Source of the DNA: an uncultured Paracoccaceae bacterium
GTDB taxonomy: Bacteria; Pseudomonadota; Alphaproteobacteria; Rhodobacterales; Rhodobacteraceae
DNA: 64,000 nucleotides
NCBI GenBank assembly: GCA_947496605.1
Contig: CANMDF010000004.1
Location: 270,689 to 334,688, forward strand
Direction of reading: 5' to 3'
Positions 47,681-56,124 of the stretch are shown piece by piece. The notes beneath the pieces are model-generated. The model made no database searches. It had not been told where the DNA came from and saw only the letters and a program-made list of their open reading frames with translations. The translations under genes were made by a program, and so were the position numbers. Within the stretch, counting starts at the first letter, position 1, and the number at the start of each line of letters is the position of its first letter.

Positions 47681-47710
47681 GCCTCCGGCGGGAGTTTTTT
47701 TGGCAAGATG
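47681..47710 (+). repeat. Copy 4 of the GCCTCCGGCGG repeat
   Basis: Reads GCCTCCGGCGGGAGTTTTTT followed by TGGCAAGATG. It lies in the 75-bp gap between the HisD-like and M15-like genes, downstream of the HisD-like stop. Confidence 0.8.
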
Positions 47711-47723
47711 ATATGCGATTGGG

Positions 47724-49034
47724 TCATTCTGCGGCTGCGCCGTAAGCCACGTTTTTACCGCCGTAGCGGCGCACGCGGATGTTACATTGTTCAGCGTGGC
47801 CGACAAAGCCTTCGAGCATGCAAAGCCGCGAGCCATATTCACCCACAATGGTGGCTGCTTCATCGGTCAGCACCTTTTGGTAGCTGTGTGTCTTGAGGAA
47901 TTTGCCCACCCAAAGACCGCCAGTGTAGCGCCCTGCCTTTTTGGTAGGCAGCGTGTGGTTTGTGCCGATGACCTTGTCACCGTTGGCGACATTGGTCCGT
48001 GGTCCAAGGAAGAGTGCGCCGTAGCAGGTCATGTTCTCTAAGAACCAATCGTCACGGTCAGTCATGACTTGGACGTGCTCAGACGCGATATCGTCTGCGA
48101 CGGCCAGCATTTCGTCGTAGGTGTCGCATAGGATGACTTCGCCGTAGTCTTCCCATGATGTGCGTGCCGTTTCCGCTGTCGGTAGGATTTCAAGAATACG
48201 GTCGATTTCGGCCAGTGTTTCTTTGGCGAGCTTTTCAGAATTTGTCAGCAGGACCGCAGGTGAATTGTAGCCGTGTTCGGCCTGTCCCAGCAGGTCTGTT
48301 GCGCAAAGTTCAGCGTCGACCGTGTCATCTGCGATCACCATCGTTTCGGTTGGCCCGGCAAACAGGTCGATGCCGACACGTCCAAAGAGCTGCCGTTTGG
48401 CTTCGGCCACAAAGGCGTTGCCGGGGCCGACGATCATATGGACTGGGTCAACCGTTTGCGTGCCCAGCGCCATGGCACCCACCGCCTGCATGCCACCGAG
48501 GACATAGATCTCATGCGCGCCGCCCATATGCATCGCCGCCACGATTGCCGGATGCGGTGCACCGTTTTGGGGTGGCGCGGATGCCACGATGCGCGGGACC
48601 TTCGCGACCGAGGCCGTGAGCACGGACATATGTGCTGACGCAACCATCGGAAACTTGCCGCCCGGCACGTAGCAACCGACCGATTGCACGGGGATGTTCT
48701 TGTGCCCCAAGATCACGCCAGGCATGGTTTCAACTTCGATATCTGTCATCGACACGCGTTGCGCTTGGGCGAAACTGCGGATTTGGTCTTGGGCGAATTT
48801 GATGTCTTCCATGTCGCGAGCTGAGACTTTGGACATCGCGGCCTCGATTTCAGACTGGCTGAGGCGGAAGTTAGCCGGCGAATAGTTATCGAACTTTTCG
48901 GATAATTCGCGCACGGCCGCATCCCCGCGCTTTCCGATGTCGCCAAGCGTCGTTTCGACAATGCCGCGCACTTTGGCGTCATCTTCGGCGCGTTCGGCTT
49001 CGGGTTTACCGGATTTGAGATAGGTGATTGCCAT
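47724..49034 (-). CDS. Histidinol-dehydrogenase-family NAD-dependent polyol dehydrogenase
   Basis: 436 aa. The fold is HisD-like with the catalytic set intact: Q251 and H254 in [11 protein letters not shown], the Glu-His pair in ASEHVQVM, the Asp in [13 protein letters not shown], and a C-terminal His in [10 protein letters not shown]. True HisD oxidises histidinol twice to histidine; paralogues such as HpsN oxidise sulfopropanediol to sulfolactate. No his genes are nearby and the gene is inside a LacI-controlled transport locus, so a double oxidation of an imported alcohol to an acid is the more likely job (inference). It is 11 bp from the upstream SnoaL-like gene. Confidence 0.85.
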   Translation of the reverse strand: MAITYLKSGKPEAERAEDDAKVRGIVETTLGDIGKRGDAAVRELSEKFDNYSPANFRLSQSEIEAAMSKVSARDMEDIKFAQDQIRSFAQAQRVSMTDIEVETMPGVILGHKNIPVQSVGCYVPGGKFPMVASAHMSVLTASVAKVPRIVASAPPQNGAPHPAIVAAMHMGGAHEIYVLGGMQAVGAMALGTQTVDPVHMIVGPGNAFVAEAKRQLFGRVGIDLFAGPTETMVIADDTVDAELCATDLLGQAEHGYNSPAVLLTNSEKLAKETLAEIDRILEILPTAETARTSWEDYGEVILCDTYDEMLAVADDIASEHVQVMTDRDDWFLENMTCYGALFLGPRTNVANGDKVIGTNHTLPTKKAGRYTGGLWVGKFLKTHSYQKVLTDEAATIVGEYGSRLCMLEGFVGHAEQCNIRVRRYGGKNVAYGAAAE

Positions 49035-49045
49035 TTGCGAACCTC

Positions 49046-50056
49046 TTAAACTGTCATGCGGGGGCCGGGTGCCAAAGCGTGCTGCCCGGGGAATAGATCA
49101 ACGCCCATTTGCAAAAGGACGTCGGGAATATCGACGAAGACCCAGTTCTCGACCAATAGATCGCCTTCACGTCGCCACCAGTCGCAGACGCGCATCAGCA
49201 GTGTGTCGGTCGTTGCTGGCTGATCAAGGAACGGTCCTTTGCGCACGCACATGAGCGACGGCCAACCCGCACTCCAGATATAGTCGCCATCAGCAGCGCG
49301 GGTCAGGTGCGCAGTCACACCGTTGCCAGCAGCACCGCCGGACCATTGTGAAAAGGCGTTTTCAAACGGGACTTGGAAGCCTGCGAAATTCTCAACCCCG
49401 ACGAACGAGCCGAAAGCGGCGGGTCCATACCAAACCATGTTGTCGTGCCAGTAGGGACGCCATGCTTCATCTTCGGTGGCGAGACTTTTGAGCATTGCGG
49501 TGACCATTTCAGCCGAGCTTGCGCTGCGGGCAGGGTCATTGTCGTGCAGTTGAAAACCGTCTTGTGTGGCGGGGCCGCGGTGCGGGCCGGTGTAGCCACG
49601 ATCTCGCCCCGGGCTGTCTTTGATAGGCCACTGACCAGCGGCGATCATCAGTTCGGGAATATCCAGGTAAATCCAGCTTTCAACGGCTTGGCCGTTTTCC
49701 ATACGGTGGAATTCACCAACGCGCAGATACGACAGGGTACCGGTGGCTTTGATGCCAAGCCAATCTTGGGCGAAATGCCCGACATAGTAGCCAGTGCAGG
49801 TGACCCAATCGGCGCCCTCGTACTGCCCACCTGTCAGAATGTAATCGCGGCGGAACAGCCCTTGGAGAGCGGACTGAAGTGGCGCGAGGAAGCCATCAAT
49901 ATAGGCGTCCGGTCCGGCCAGATCGTTAAACGGATGGCTGTGATGGATCACCGCATCGGGTGCAAAAAAGCCACGCACGGCCGCGTCATGCCCGCCGGGA
50001 TGCGCCAGCGCATCAAGATAGGTTTTCGCAATCCGTTTGTTGGCCAGATGGGACAT
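49046..50056 (-). CDS. Two-domain SnoaL/NTF2-like protein (B)
   Basis: 336 aa, two tandem NTF2-like domains (about 1-145 and 180-325). Domain ends repeat the same pattern: [19 protein letters not shown] in the first and [22 protein letters not shown] in the second. [23 protein letters not shown] in domain 2 matches CWHDDMLWWGPDGIGATYTIDRY of protein D across the divergent promoter. Both domains keep clustered His, Asp and Trp residues in the cone interior. A small-molecule isomerase, dehydratase or lyase is the family-level expectation. It shares one base with the SnoaL-like gene upstream. Confidence 0.8.
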   Translation of the reverse strand: MSHLANKRIAKTYLDALAHPGGHDAAVRGFFAPDAVIHHSHPFNDLAGPDAYIDGFLAPLQSALQGLFRRDYILTGGQYEGADWVTCTGYYVGHFAQDWLGIKATGTLSYLRVGEFHRMENGQAVESWIYLDIPELMIAAGQWPIKDSPGRDRGYTGPHRGPATQDGFQLHDNDPARSASSAEMVTAMLKSLATEDEAWRPYWHDNMVWYGPAAFGSFVGVENFAGFQVPFENAFSQWSGGAAGNGVTAHLTRAADGDYIWSAGWPSLMCVRKGPFLDQPATTDTLLMRVCDWWRREGDLLVENWVFVDIPDVLLQMGVDLFPGQHALAPGPRMTV

Positions 50057-50547
50057 TAGTACCCGTCCGGTTTGGGCGGCTCTGCATCGCCGTTGTCGTA
50101 TTTTTCCCAGCCTTCGCCGCCGAATACATCGACGCCCAACTGCATCATCACGGACGCGAAATCAACCGAAACGGGGTTGTCTGCGATGCGACCATCCTCG
50201 ATCCGCCAGAAATCCATGTAAGGGATTTTGACGCGCTTGCCTGTTGCTGCAATCCCCATGAAGGTGCCAGAGTGTGTCCCTTCAATATGGCCGAAACATG
50301 CGGCCCATTCGCCGTCGGCGAGGAATTGATCGGTTTTGTAATCGCGATCCGTGAAAGCCGCCCGCAGCGGCCATTGCCAGTTCCGCTGAAACGCATGCAC
50401 GCCGTTTTTGGTGCCACAGCCTTGGTTGCCGCGCCACGTGAAGCTTTCGGTGAAATACTTCAGCATGTTCATTTCGTTATTGGCAAGGCCCTGCTCCATC
50501 GCTTTGACAGCGTCGAGAGAAGCTTGAGATTTTGCGTCGCGGGTCAT
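50056..50547 (-). CDS. Single-domain SnoaL/NTF2-like protein (C)
   Basis: 163 aa from the ATG at 50547, which has AAGGACG upstream; an ATG six codons earlier is possible. One NTF2-like domain: SLDAVKAMEQGLANNEMNMLKYFTESFTWRGNQGCGTKNGVHAF, FGHIEGTHSGTFMGIAATGKRVKIPYMDFWRIEDGRIADN and the tail VSVDFASVMMQLGVDVFG, which lines up with [17 protein letters not shown] of protein B. This looks like an ester-cyclase/SnoaL single unit from which the two-domain proteins could have arisen. A 93-bp gap separates it from the ATPase gene. Confidence 0.82.
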   Translation of the reverse strand: MTRDAKSQASLDAVKAMEQGLANNEMNMLKYFTESFTWRGNQGCGTKNGVHAFQRNWQWPLRAAFTDRDYKTDQFLADGEWAACFGHIEGTHSGTFMGIAATGKRVKIPYMDFWRIEDGRIADNPVSVDFASVMMQLGVDVFGGEGWEKYDNGDAEPPKPDGY

Positions 50548-50640
50548 GTGGCGTCCTTGATACATTTTGCTGTCAACAAGGGTGCATTTTTGCGCGCCCT
50601 GATAGCAGCTAGGAAATAAGATGTCAGATGGGCAGGCGTG

Positions 50641-51687
50641 CTACAGACGCTCGCCCGTTTTTTGATCAAACAGGTGGCAAATGCTGGCGGGAATGCTTGC
50701 ATGGACAGCCTCGCCGATATCGACGCGATATTCTTTGCCCGATTTGACCGACACAACGGTTCCGCCCACACGCATAGTGACCATTGTCGCCTCGCCCAAA
50801 AGTTCAAGCGAATAAACCGTTGAATTCAGCTCGGCTGGACCATCTGCGACGCTGGCGTCTTCTGCGCGAAAGCCCAGCGTGATCGGGCCGTTGTGCGTTG
50901 TAGGCAGGCCGCTGATAGACAGATCTTTCGCCGTGAAAGTACCGCCACTGATTTCGCCATCAACAAGGTTCATGGCCGGTGATCCGATAAAGCCAGCCAC
51001 AAAGGTATTGGCCGGGTTGTCGTAGATTTCGGTTGGGGTGCCGACCTGTTGGACCACACCTTTGCTCATGACCACAACACGATCAGCCAATGTCATGGCT
51101 TCGATCTGGTCGTGGGTCACGTAGATTGTGGTGACTTTCAGTTCATGGCTCAGGTTCTTGATCTGCGCACGCGTTGAGACCCGCAGTTTTGCGTCAAGGT
51201 TTGAAAGCGGCTCATCCATCAAGAACACATTGGGTTCGCGGACAATTGCGCGGGCCAAAGCGACACGCTGGCGCTGACCACCAGAAAGTTCGGCAGGTTT
51301 GCGGTGTAGAAATTCGTCCAGCTCAACCATCGCCGAAGCCCGCATGACCCGTTCGTCATGTTCGGCCTGCGGAACACCGCGCACTTTTAATGGGAAGCGG
51401 ATGTTCTCATAGACGTTCAGGTTGGGATAGAGCGCGTAACTTTGGAACACCATCGCGACGTCCCGGTCTTTGGGCTCTAGGTCATTGATCCGCTTACCGT
51501 CGACAATGATATCACCGTCCGTCGCGTCCTCTAGTCCTGCGATCATGCGCATCGTTGTTGTCTTGCCGCAGCCAGACGGCCCCAGCAAAACCAGGAATTC
51601 CTGATCGGCAATCGTCAGGTCGAAACTTTGTACGCCAACAAAGGACCCCCATCTTTTGGATACACTGCGAAGCTGAATTTCGGCCAT
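50641..51687 (-). CDS. CUT1-type sugar ABC transporter ATPase (UgpC/MalK-like)
   Basis: 348 aa from the ATG at 51687 (AAGGGG upstream). Walker A GPSGCGKTT, Q-loop VFQSYALYP, signature LSGGQRQRVALARAI, Walker B VFLMDEPLSNLD and H-loop YVTHDQIEA are intact; a TOBE/OB regulatory domain (about 240-345) follows, including GFRAEDA. Such ATPases pair with two permeases and a binding protein for carbohydrates, polyols or glycerol phosphates. It is the first gene of the leftward operon and lies 11 bp from operator 1; its permease and binding-protein partners are on the opposite strand across the control region. Confidence 0.93.
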   Translation of the reverse strand: MAEIQLRSVSKRWGSFVGVQSFDLTIADQEFLVLLGPSGCGKTTTMRMIAGLEDATDGDIIVDGKRINDLEPKDRDVAMVFQSYALYPNLNVYENIRFPLKVRGVPQAEHDERVMRASAMVELDEFLHRKPAELSGGQRQRVALARAIVREPNVFLMDEPLSNLDAKLRVSTRAQIKNLSHELKVTTIYVTHDQIEAMTLADRVVVMSKGVVQQVGTPTEIYDNPANTFVAGFIGSPAMNLVDGEISGGTFTAKDLSISGLPTTHNGPITLGFRAEDASVADGPAELNSTVYSLELLGEATMVTMRVGGTVVSVKSGKEYRVDIGEAVHASIPASICHLFDQKTGERL

Positions 51688-51697
51688 GATGCGCCCC

Positions 51698-51713
51698 TTG
51701 CATACGTTTGCAA
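51698..51713 (-). promoter_or_regulatory. LacI-type operator 1
   Basis: On the minus strand this reads TTGCAAACGTATGCAA, a near-perfect palindrome with a central CG as in PurR/CcpA/LacI-family operators. It ends 11 bp before the ATPase start codon, so a bound regulator would block the leftward transcript close to its beginning. Confidence 0.75.
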
Positions 51714-51821
51714 AAAGACTGGAGCGATTCCAAATTTCTGGCAAGTCCTAATCGGAAATAAGTGAAATTCTTTTATTTTCACAGCAAAATGCTTGCGTGG
51801 ACGTGCTCTTTGAAGGTTAAC

Positions 51822-51837
51822 TTGCAAACGTATGCAA
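51822..51837 (+). promoter_or_regulatory. LacI-type operator 2
   Basis: TTGCAAACGTATGCAA on the plus strand, identical to operator 1 read on the other strand. The centres are 124 bp apart, suitable for DNA looping. It lies 82 bp before the binding-protein start, where it can control the rightward operon. Confidence 0.75.
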
Positions 51838-51919
51838 AGTCACCTGTGATTCGCAGATGGCCAATATCCAACCGGCAACGTCCGGGACCAAAAAGAACAA
51901 CTGGGAGGTTCTTATCAAA

Positions 51920-53149
51920 ATGAAAATCTGGAAAAATGCTATGTTGGGCACTGCTGTCGCAGCGCTTTCCGCGACAGGCGCTCTTGCTTGTGAAGCTGAC
52001 GGACGTGTCAGCATCATCGGCAACGAATTCCCTGCGATTCAAACGGTTGCGGCCGCGGCTGGCGCCTGCGCCGGAATTGAATTCACTTCAAACCTGACTG
52101 CCGACCACCAGACGCTGAACGTGGCTGGTATGACAGGCAACCCTGCAGAGTACACAACTGCAATTGTTGCAAACTCTTCCATCGTCGCGCTGATCAACGA
52201 AGATGTGATCCAGCCGCTCGACGCATTGGTTGCTGAATATGGTCAGGACATCTCACCTTCGCAGTTGATCACCGTTGACGGTAAGATCATGGCCGTTGCG
52301 TTTATGGCAAACGCCCAACACCTCGTGTACCGCGGTGACGTGCTTGAGGCAGTAGGCCTTGACGTACCGACATCCTACGAAGAAGTGCTTGCTGCTGCCG
52401 AAGCGATCCGCGCTGCTGGCATCATGGAGAATCCCGTGGGTGGCGCATATGCCGCTGGTTGGAACCTCGCGCAGGAATTCACCAACATGTACATCGGTAC
52501 AGGCGGCGAATTCTTCACACCCGGCACTGCTGAAGTCAGCATCAATAACGCCCAAGGCGTTGAGGCGCTGGAAATGATGAAAGCGCTGACCGCCTATATG
52601 AACCCCGACTATCTGACACATGACAGCAACGCGACATCTGCGGAGTGGGAAGCTGGCAACGTCGCCCTGATGAACATGTGGGGCAGCCGCACAGGTGTCT
52701 TGATGGACGACGAAGGTTCCGCACCTGAAGTCTATGAAAACACAATGGTTTCCGGTCCTTTGACTGTTGGCGACAGCGGCACACCAGCGACGACATTGTG
52801 GTGGGACGGTTGGACCGTGGCCAAGAACGTGAGCGACGCAGATGCTGCGGCCACATTCCAGGCAATGGCAGCCGGCGTGTCTTCTGACATCTTGAACGAC
52901 GAAACCATGAGCCAAGCCGTTTGGTTGATGGACGGCTTCGACGCCGCCCCCGTGAACGAGGGCGTTTTGGCCTCTGTTGCGGCTGGTTCGCGCCCCTACC
53001 CAATGCGCCCATTCCAGGGCCTGTTGCACACAGCGCTGGGTGACAACATTGCCGACTTCCTACAAGGCAACGAAAGCGCTGAGCAGACATTGGCAGACAT
53101 CGAAGCGGCCTACACAGCTGCTGCGACTGAAAAAGGCTTCCTTCAGTAA
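51920..53149 (+). CDS. Periplasmic sugar-type solute-binding protein
   Basis: 409 aa extracellular-solute-binding protein, family 1. The ATG at 51920 has GGGAGG at good spacing; the Sec signal peptide MKIWKNAMLGTAVAALSATGALA precedes the mature CEADGRVSI, whose N-terminal Cys may not be a lipobox since the -3 to -1 residues are ALA. QHLVYRGDVLEAVGLDVPTSYEEVLAAAEAI and LWWDGWTVAKN are typical of the CUT1 group. Mature protein captures the substrate for the two permeases downstream. First gene of the rightward operon, 82 bp after operator 2. Confidence 0.9.
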   Translation: MKIWKNAMLGTAVAALSATGALACEADGRVSIIGNEFPAIQTVAAAAGACAGIEFTSNLTADHQTLNVAGMTGNPAEYTTAIVANSSIVALINEDVIQPLDALVAEYGQDISPSQLITVDGKIMAVAFMANAQHLVYRGDVLEAVGLDVPTSYEEVLAAAEAIRAAGIMENPVGGAYAAGWNLAQEFTNMYIGTGGEFFTPGTAEVSINNAQGVEALEMMKALTAYMNPDYLTHDSNATSAEWEAGNVALMNMWGSRTGVLMDDEGSAPEVYENTMVSGPLTVGDSGTPATTLWWDGWTVAKNVSDADAAATFQAMAAGVSSDILNDETMSQAVWLMDGFDAAPVNEGVLASVAAGSRPYPMRPFQGLLHTALGDNIADFLQGNESAEQTLADIEAAYTAAATEKGFLQ

Positions 53150-53160
53150 GGAACCCAATT

Positions 53161-53186
53161 GGGAAGGCGCGGTTATGCGCCTTCCC
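53161..53186 (+). terminator. Intercistronic hairpin after the binding-protein gene
   Basis: A perfect 10-bp stem GGGAAGGCGC / GCGCCTTCCC with loop GGTTAT lies 11 bp after the stop; no T run follows. In many ABC operons such hairpins protect the binding-protein message or cause partial termination so that more binding protein than permease is made. Confidence 0.7.
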
Positions 53187-53210
53187 TGACCAACTTGCGG
53201 GGCAACGCAA

Positions 53211-54236
53211 ATGAAGCATTCATCTTTTTTCTGGTTTGTCCTGCCGTCAGCGCTTTTGATGCTGGCCTTCATCGCATTCCCTATCGTTTCGGTCGTGACC
53301 CAGTCGCTTTATCAAGAGCATGAGCAGGTGATCATTGAGGTCGAAAACTGCGGTCCCTTCGGGTGTACAACGGCTGAATCAGTGGATCAGGAAGCAACCG
53401 CGGCACTCCGCGAGGCCCAGCCGTTGGGCCAATTTGCGGGGCTCGATATCTACAAAGACCGCAACCACCTTGCATTCGCAGAGGTTGGTGAAGCCTGGAC
53501 AAGCTCAGTCAGCATGCGCGATTTTGCCGGGTCCCTGATGAACCTGCCGTTTTACGACGCGATCGCATTCACTTTGACCTACACCGCTGTTGTTACACCT
53601 CTGACGATCATATTTGGTTTTTTGATTGCGATCGGTGTGAATGCGGTCGCTCGTGCGATGCGCGGACCTACCATTTTCTTGTCTCTGCTGCCCATGATTG
53701 TCACACCAATTGTCGGCGCACTGGTTCTGTTCTGGATGGTGGATGCCCGCGGTGTTCTGGGCGCTGCTTTGCAGTGGGCGTCTGGCGATCCGGACTTGTC
53801 CGTCAAAGCCTCGACCCCGCTGATGTGGATCATGTTGATGGTCTACGGCACGTGGTCGTCTGCGCCATTTGCTTTCATCGTCTATTATGCAGGCCTGCAA
53901 ACCGTAAATACTGACACGCTTGAGGCTGCGATGATCGACGGCGCCACCCGTTGGCAGCGCATCCGCTACGTTGTCATTCCGCATCTTGTACCACTGACCA
54001 CATTCATCGCGTTAATCCAGTTGATGGATAACTTCCGCGTCTTCGAGCCCATAATCAGTTTCAGCGCACAGGCCCATGCAAGGTCGCTGTCGTTTGCAAT
54101 CTTCAATGACCTCGGCGGTGAGACAAGATTGCTGTCCTCAGCTGCTGCGACTTCGGTGCTGACCATCATTGGTGTTGCGATCCTGTTGTCGCCTGTCCTT
54201 GTGCGCACGTGGCGCGATTTTGGAAAAGAAAGGTAG
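53211..54236 (+). CDS. Sugar-type ABC transporter permease 1 (MalF-like)
   Basis: 341 aa with about six membrane helices, the first at residues 5-30. Between helix 1 and helix 2 lies a large periplasmic segment of roughly 90 residues containing the cysteine pair CGPFGC. The EAA loop EAAMIDGATRWQRIRYVVIPHLVP (near 235-260) docks to the ATPase. MalF also has a large periplasmic loop that touches the binding protein; here the loop is at a different place, so it is only analogous. The permease 2 gene starts 4 bp after its stop. Confidence 0.9.
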   Translation: MKHSSFFWFVLPSALLMLAFIAFPIVSVVTQSLYQEHEQVIIEVENCGPFGCTTAESVDQEATAALREAQPLGQFAGLDIYKDRNHLAFAEVGEAWTSSVSMRDFAGSLMNLPFYDAIAFTLTYTAVVTPLTIIFGFLIAIGVNAVARAMRGPTIFLSLLPMIVTPIVGALVLFWMVDARGVLGAALQWASGDPDLSVKASTPLMWIMLMVYGTWSSAPFAFIVYYAGLQTVNTDTLEAAMIDGATRWQRIRYVVIPHLVPLTTFIALIQLMDNFRVFEPIISFSAQAHARSLSFAIFNDLGGETRLLSSAAATSVLTIIGVAILLSPVLVRTWRDFGKER

Positions 54237-54240
54237 TCTG

Positions 54241-55119
54241 ATGTCAAAAGCCACCCGCCTTTCACCTACGACCAAGATTGTTGCATATGGATTTCTAAGC
54301 CTATGGCTTGTTATGGCCGCCTTCCCCTTTGTCTGGACCCTTTGGGGATCTTTCAAAGTTGAAGGCGATTTCTTTTCCAAAGCGGATTGGGCCAATTCCC
54401 TATTTGGCACGCTCACTATGTCTGAAACAGGCGGCAGCTTTACTGGCGACGGCTACTATGGCGCGTGGGTTCAAGAAGAATTTTGGCGTGCAGCCTTAAA
54501 CACACTCATCGTTTGCGTCTGCGTCGTAACCATATCGCTGACCTGCGGCACGCTGGGTGGCTATGCCCTGTCACGTTCGACCTATCGCTATGCGTTTTGG
54601 TTCTTGCTGTTTGCACTGATGTTCCGCGCCATGCCGCCTTTGACGCTTGTATCAGGCTATTTGCTGCCGTTCTTTGAATGGAACCTTTGGGGGCATCTCA
54701 GCACCACGATCATTGTGCTTGTGGCGATCAACCAGCCATTTACGCTTTGGATGCTACATGCGTTCTTTAAGAACATCCCCAAGGATCTGGACGAAAGTGC
54801 TATGGTCGACGGTTGCACCCGGTTCCAAGCCTTCCGCCATGTTATTATTCCGGTCATGTGGCCCGGTGTGATCACCACCGGATTGTTTAGTTTCTTGCTG
54901 GCCTATAACGACTTTGCGGTCACCACGATGCTGCTCAGCAAGGAAAACCAAACGATGGTGCCTAAGCTGGTCAGCTTTCTTGGGACGACCCAAACGAAGG
55001 GTAACGTCATGTTTGCGGTGGCCGCCGTTGTATCGATTACAGCGCCATTGTTCGTCATGATCATCTTCTTCCAAAAGCAGATCGTATCTGGTCTGACTGC
55101 CGGTGCTGTGAAGGGCTAA
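54241..55119 (+). CDS. Sugar-type ABC transporter permease 2 (MalG-like)
   Basis: 292 aa from the ATG at 54241. Six helices: KIVAYGFLSLWLVMAAFPFVWTLWGSFK at the start, then TLGGYALSRS, the EAA loop ESAMVDGCTRFQAFRHVIIPVMWPG (near 195-220) and a final helix FVMIIFFQKQIVSGLTAGAVKG, a C-terminal signature of the family that contacts the ATPase. It pairs with permease 1 to form the channel. The SnoaL-like gene D starts 6 bp later. Confidence 0.92.
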   Translation: MSKATRLSPTTKIVAYGFLSLWLVMAAFPFVWTLWGSFKVEGDFFSKADWANSLFGTLTMSETGGSFTGDGYYGAWVQEEFWRAALNTLIVCVCVVTISLTCGTLGGYALSRSTYRYAFWFLLFALMFRAMPPLTLVSGYLLPFFEWNLWGHLSTTIIVLVAINQPFTLWMLHAFFKNIPKDLDESAMVDGCTRFQAFRHVIIPVMWPGVITTGLFSFLLAYNDFAVTTMLLSKENQTMVPKLVSFLGTTQTKGNVMFAVAAVVSITAPLFVMIIFFQKQIVSGLTAGAVKG

Positions 55120-55125
55120 ATTACG

Positions 55126-56124
55126 ATGAGTTTCCAATCTGAAAAAGCGCTGGTGCGCGCCCATTATGATGCTTTGGCCAAAGCGACACCTGATACGGTG
55201 GCCGGTGTTTTGGCAGAACGTACAAGCGCAGACTGGCATTGGCGCGGCATGCATCCTTTCTATGAACAACATGGCGCGGCGGCGGTGGCAGAGAGCTTTT
55301 GGTCACCGTTTCTGACGGCGATGACGAAGGTCCAACGTCGTCAAGATATCTTCATTGCAGGCCATAACGAAATCGATGATTTTCAATCTGTTTGGGTGAT
55401 CTCGATGGGTCATCTGATGGGGCTATTTGATCAGCCCTTCCTTGGCATTCAGCCAAATCGACGCATTGCGATGCTGCGTTATGCCGAGTTTAACAAAGTG
55501 GTGGACGGCAAGATCGTTGAGACTGCGCTATTCTGCGACCTCATTCACCTAATGAACCAAGCGGGCCAATACCCCCTGCCCCCACAAACGGGCATGCATT
55601 TGGTCCAACCCGGCCCCGCGACCCATGATGGTTTGCTGTTTGATGATGCTGATCCTGCAGAGGGCGAAAAGACCCTCGCCAACATCAATGCGATGATTGG
55701 CGATATCAACGCGCATCAGAAATACGCTTCCCCCCAAGAAGAGCTGGCCCAATGTTGGCATGACGACATGCTGTGGTGGGGTCCCGATGGGATCGGGGCG
55801 ACCTACACGATTGATCGCTATGTCGCGCAACACCAGCAGCCGTTTCGCCGCCAGATCACAGACCGTGTCTATAATGGCCATGTCTGCCGCTTGGCAGAAG
55901 GCAACTTTGGCGGTTTCTTTGGCTGGGCAAACCTGAGCGTGACGAATGGTGGCGGCTATCTGGGCATGCCCAAAGGCGGCCGTTCCGAGATGCGGGTCGT
56001 CGATATGTATCGGCGTGATGGCGATAAGTTGGCCGAGAACTGGATCTTCATCGACATCCTGCATTTCCTGCATCTGCAAGGGCTGGATGTTCTGGGGCGG
56101 ATGAAGGCACTGGGTGGTGAATAG
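55126..56124 (+). CDS. Two-domain SnoaL/NTF2-like protein (D)
   Basis: 332 aa with two NTF2-like domains (about 1-150 and 180-325). The domain ends KIVETALFCDLIHLMNQAGQYPLPP and KLAENWIFIDILHFLHLQGLDVL repeat each other, and CWHDDMLWWGPDGIGATYTIDRY matches the corresponding part of protein B. B and D are therefore paralogues of the same duplicated design, placed on opposite arms of the locus. Being the last gene of the transporter operon ties the SnoaL-like enzymes to the imported substrate. No signal peptide, so it acts in the cytosol. Confidence 0.82.
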   Translation: MSFQSEKALVRAHYDALAKATPDTVAGVLAERTSADWHWRGMHPFYEQHGAAAVAESFWSPFLTAMTKVQRRQDIFIAGHNEIDDFQSVWVISMGHLMGLFDQPFLGIQPNRRIAMLRYAEFNKVVDGKIVETALFCDLIHLMNQAGQYPLPPQTGMHLVQPGPATHDGLLFDDADPAEGEKTLANINAMIGDINAHQKYASPQEELAQCWHDDMLWWGPDGIGATYTIDRYVAQHQQPFRRQITDRVYNGHVCRLAEGNFGGFFGWANLSVTNGGGYLGMPKGGRSEMRVVDMYRRDGDKLAENWIFIDILHFLHLQGLDVLGRMKALGGE

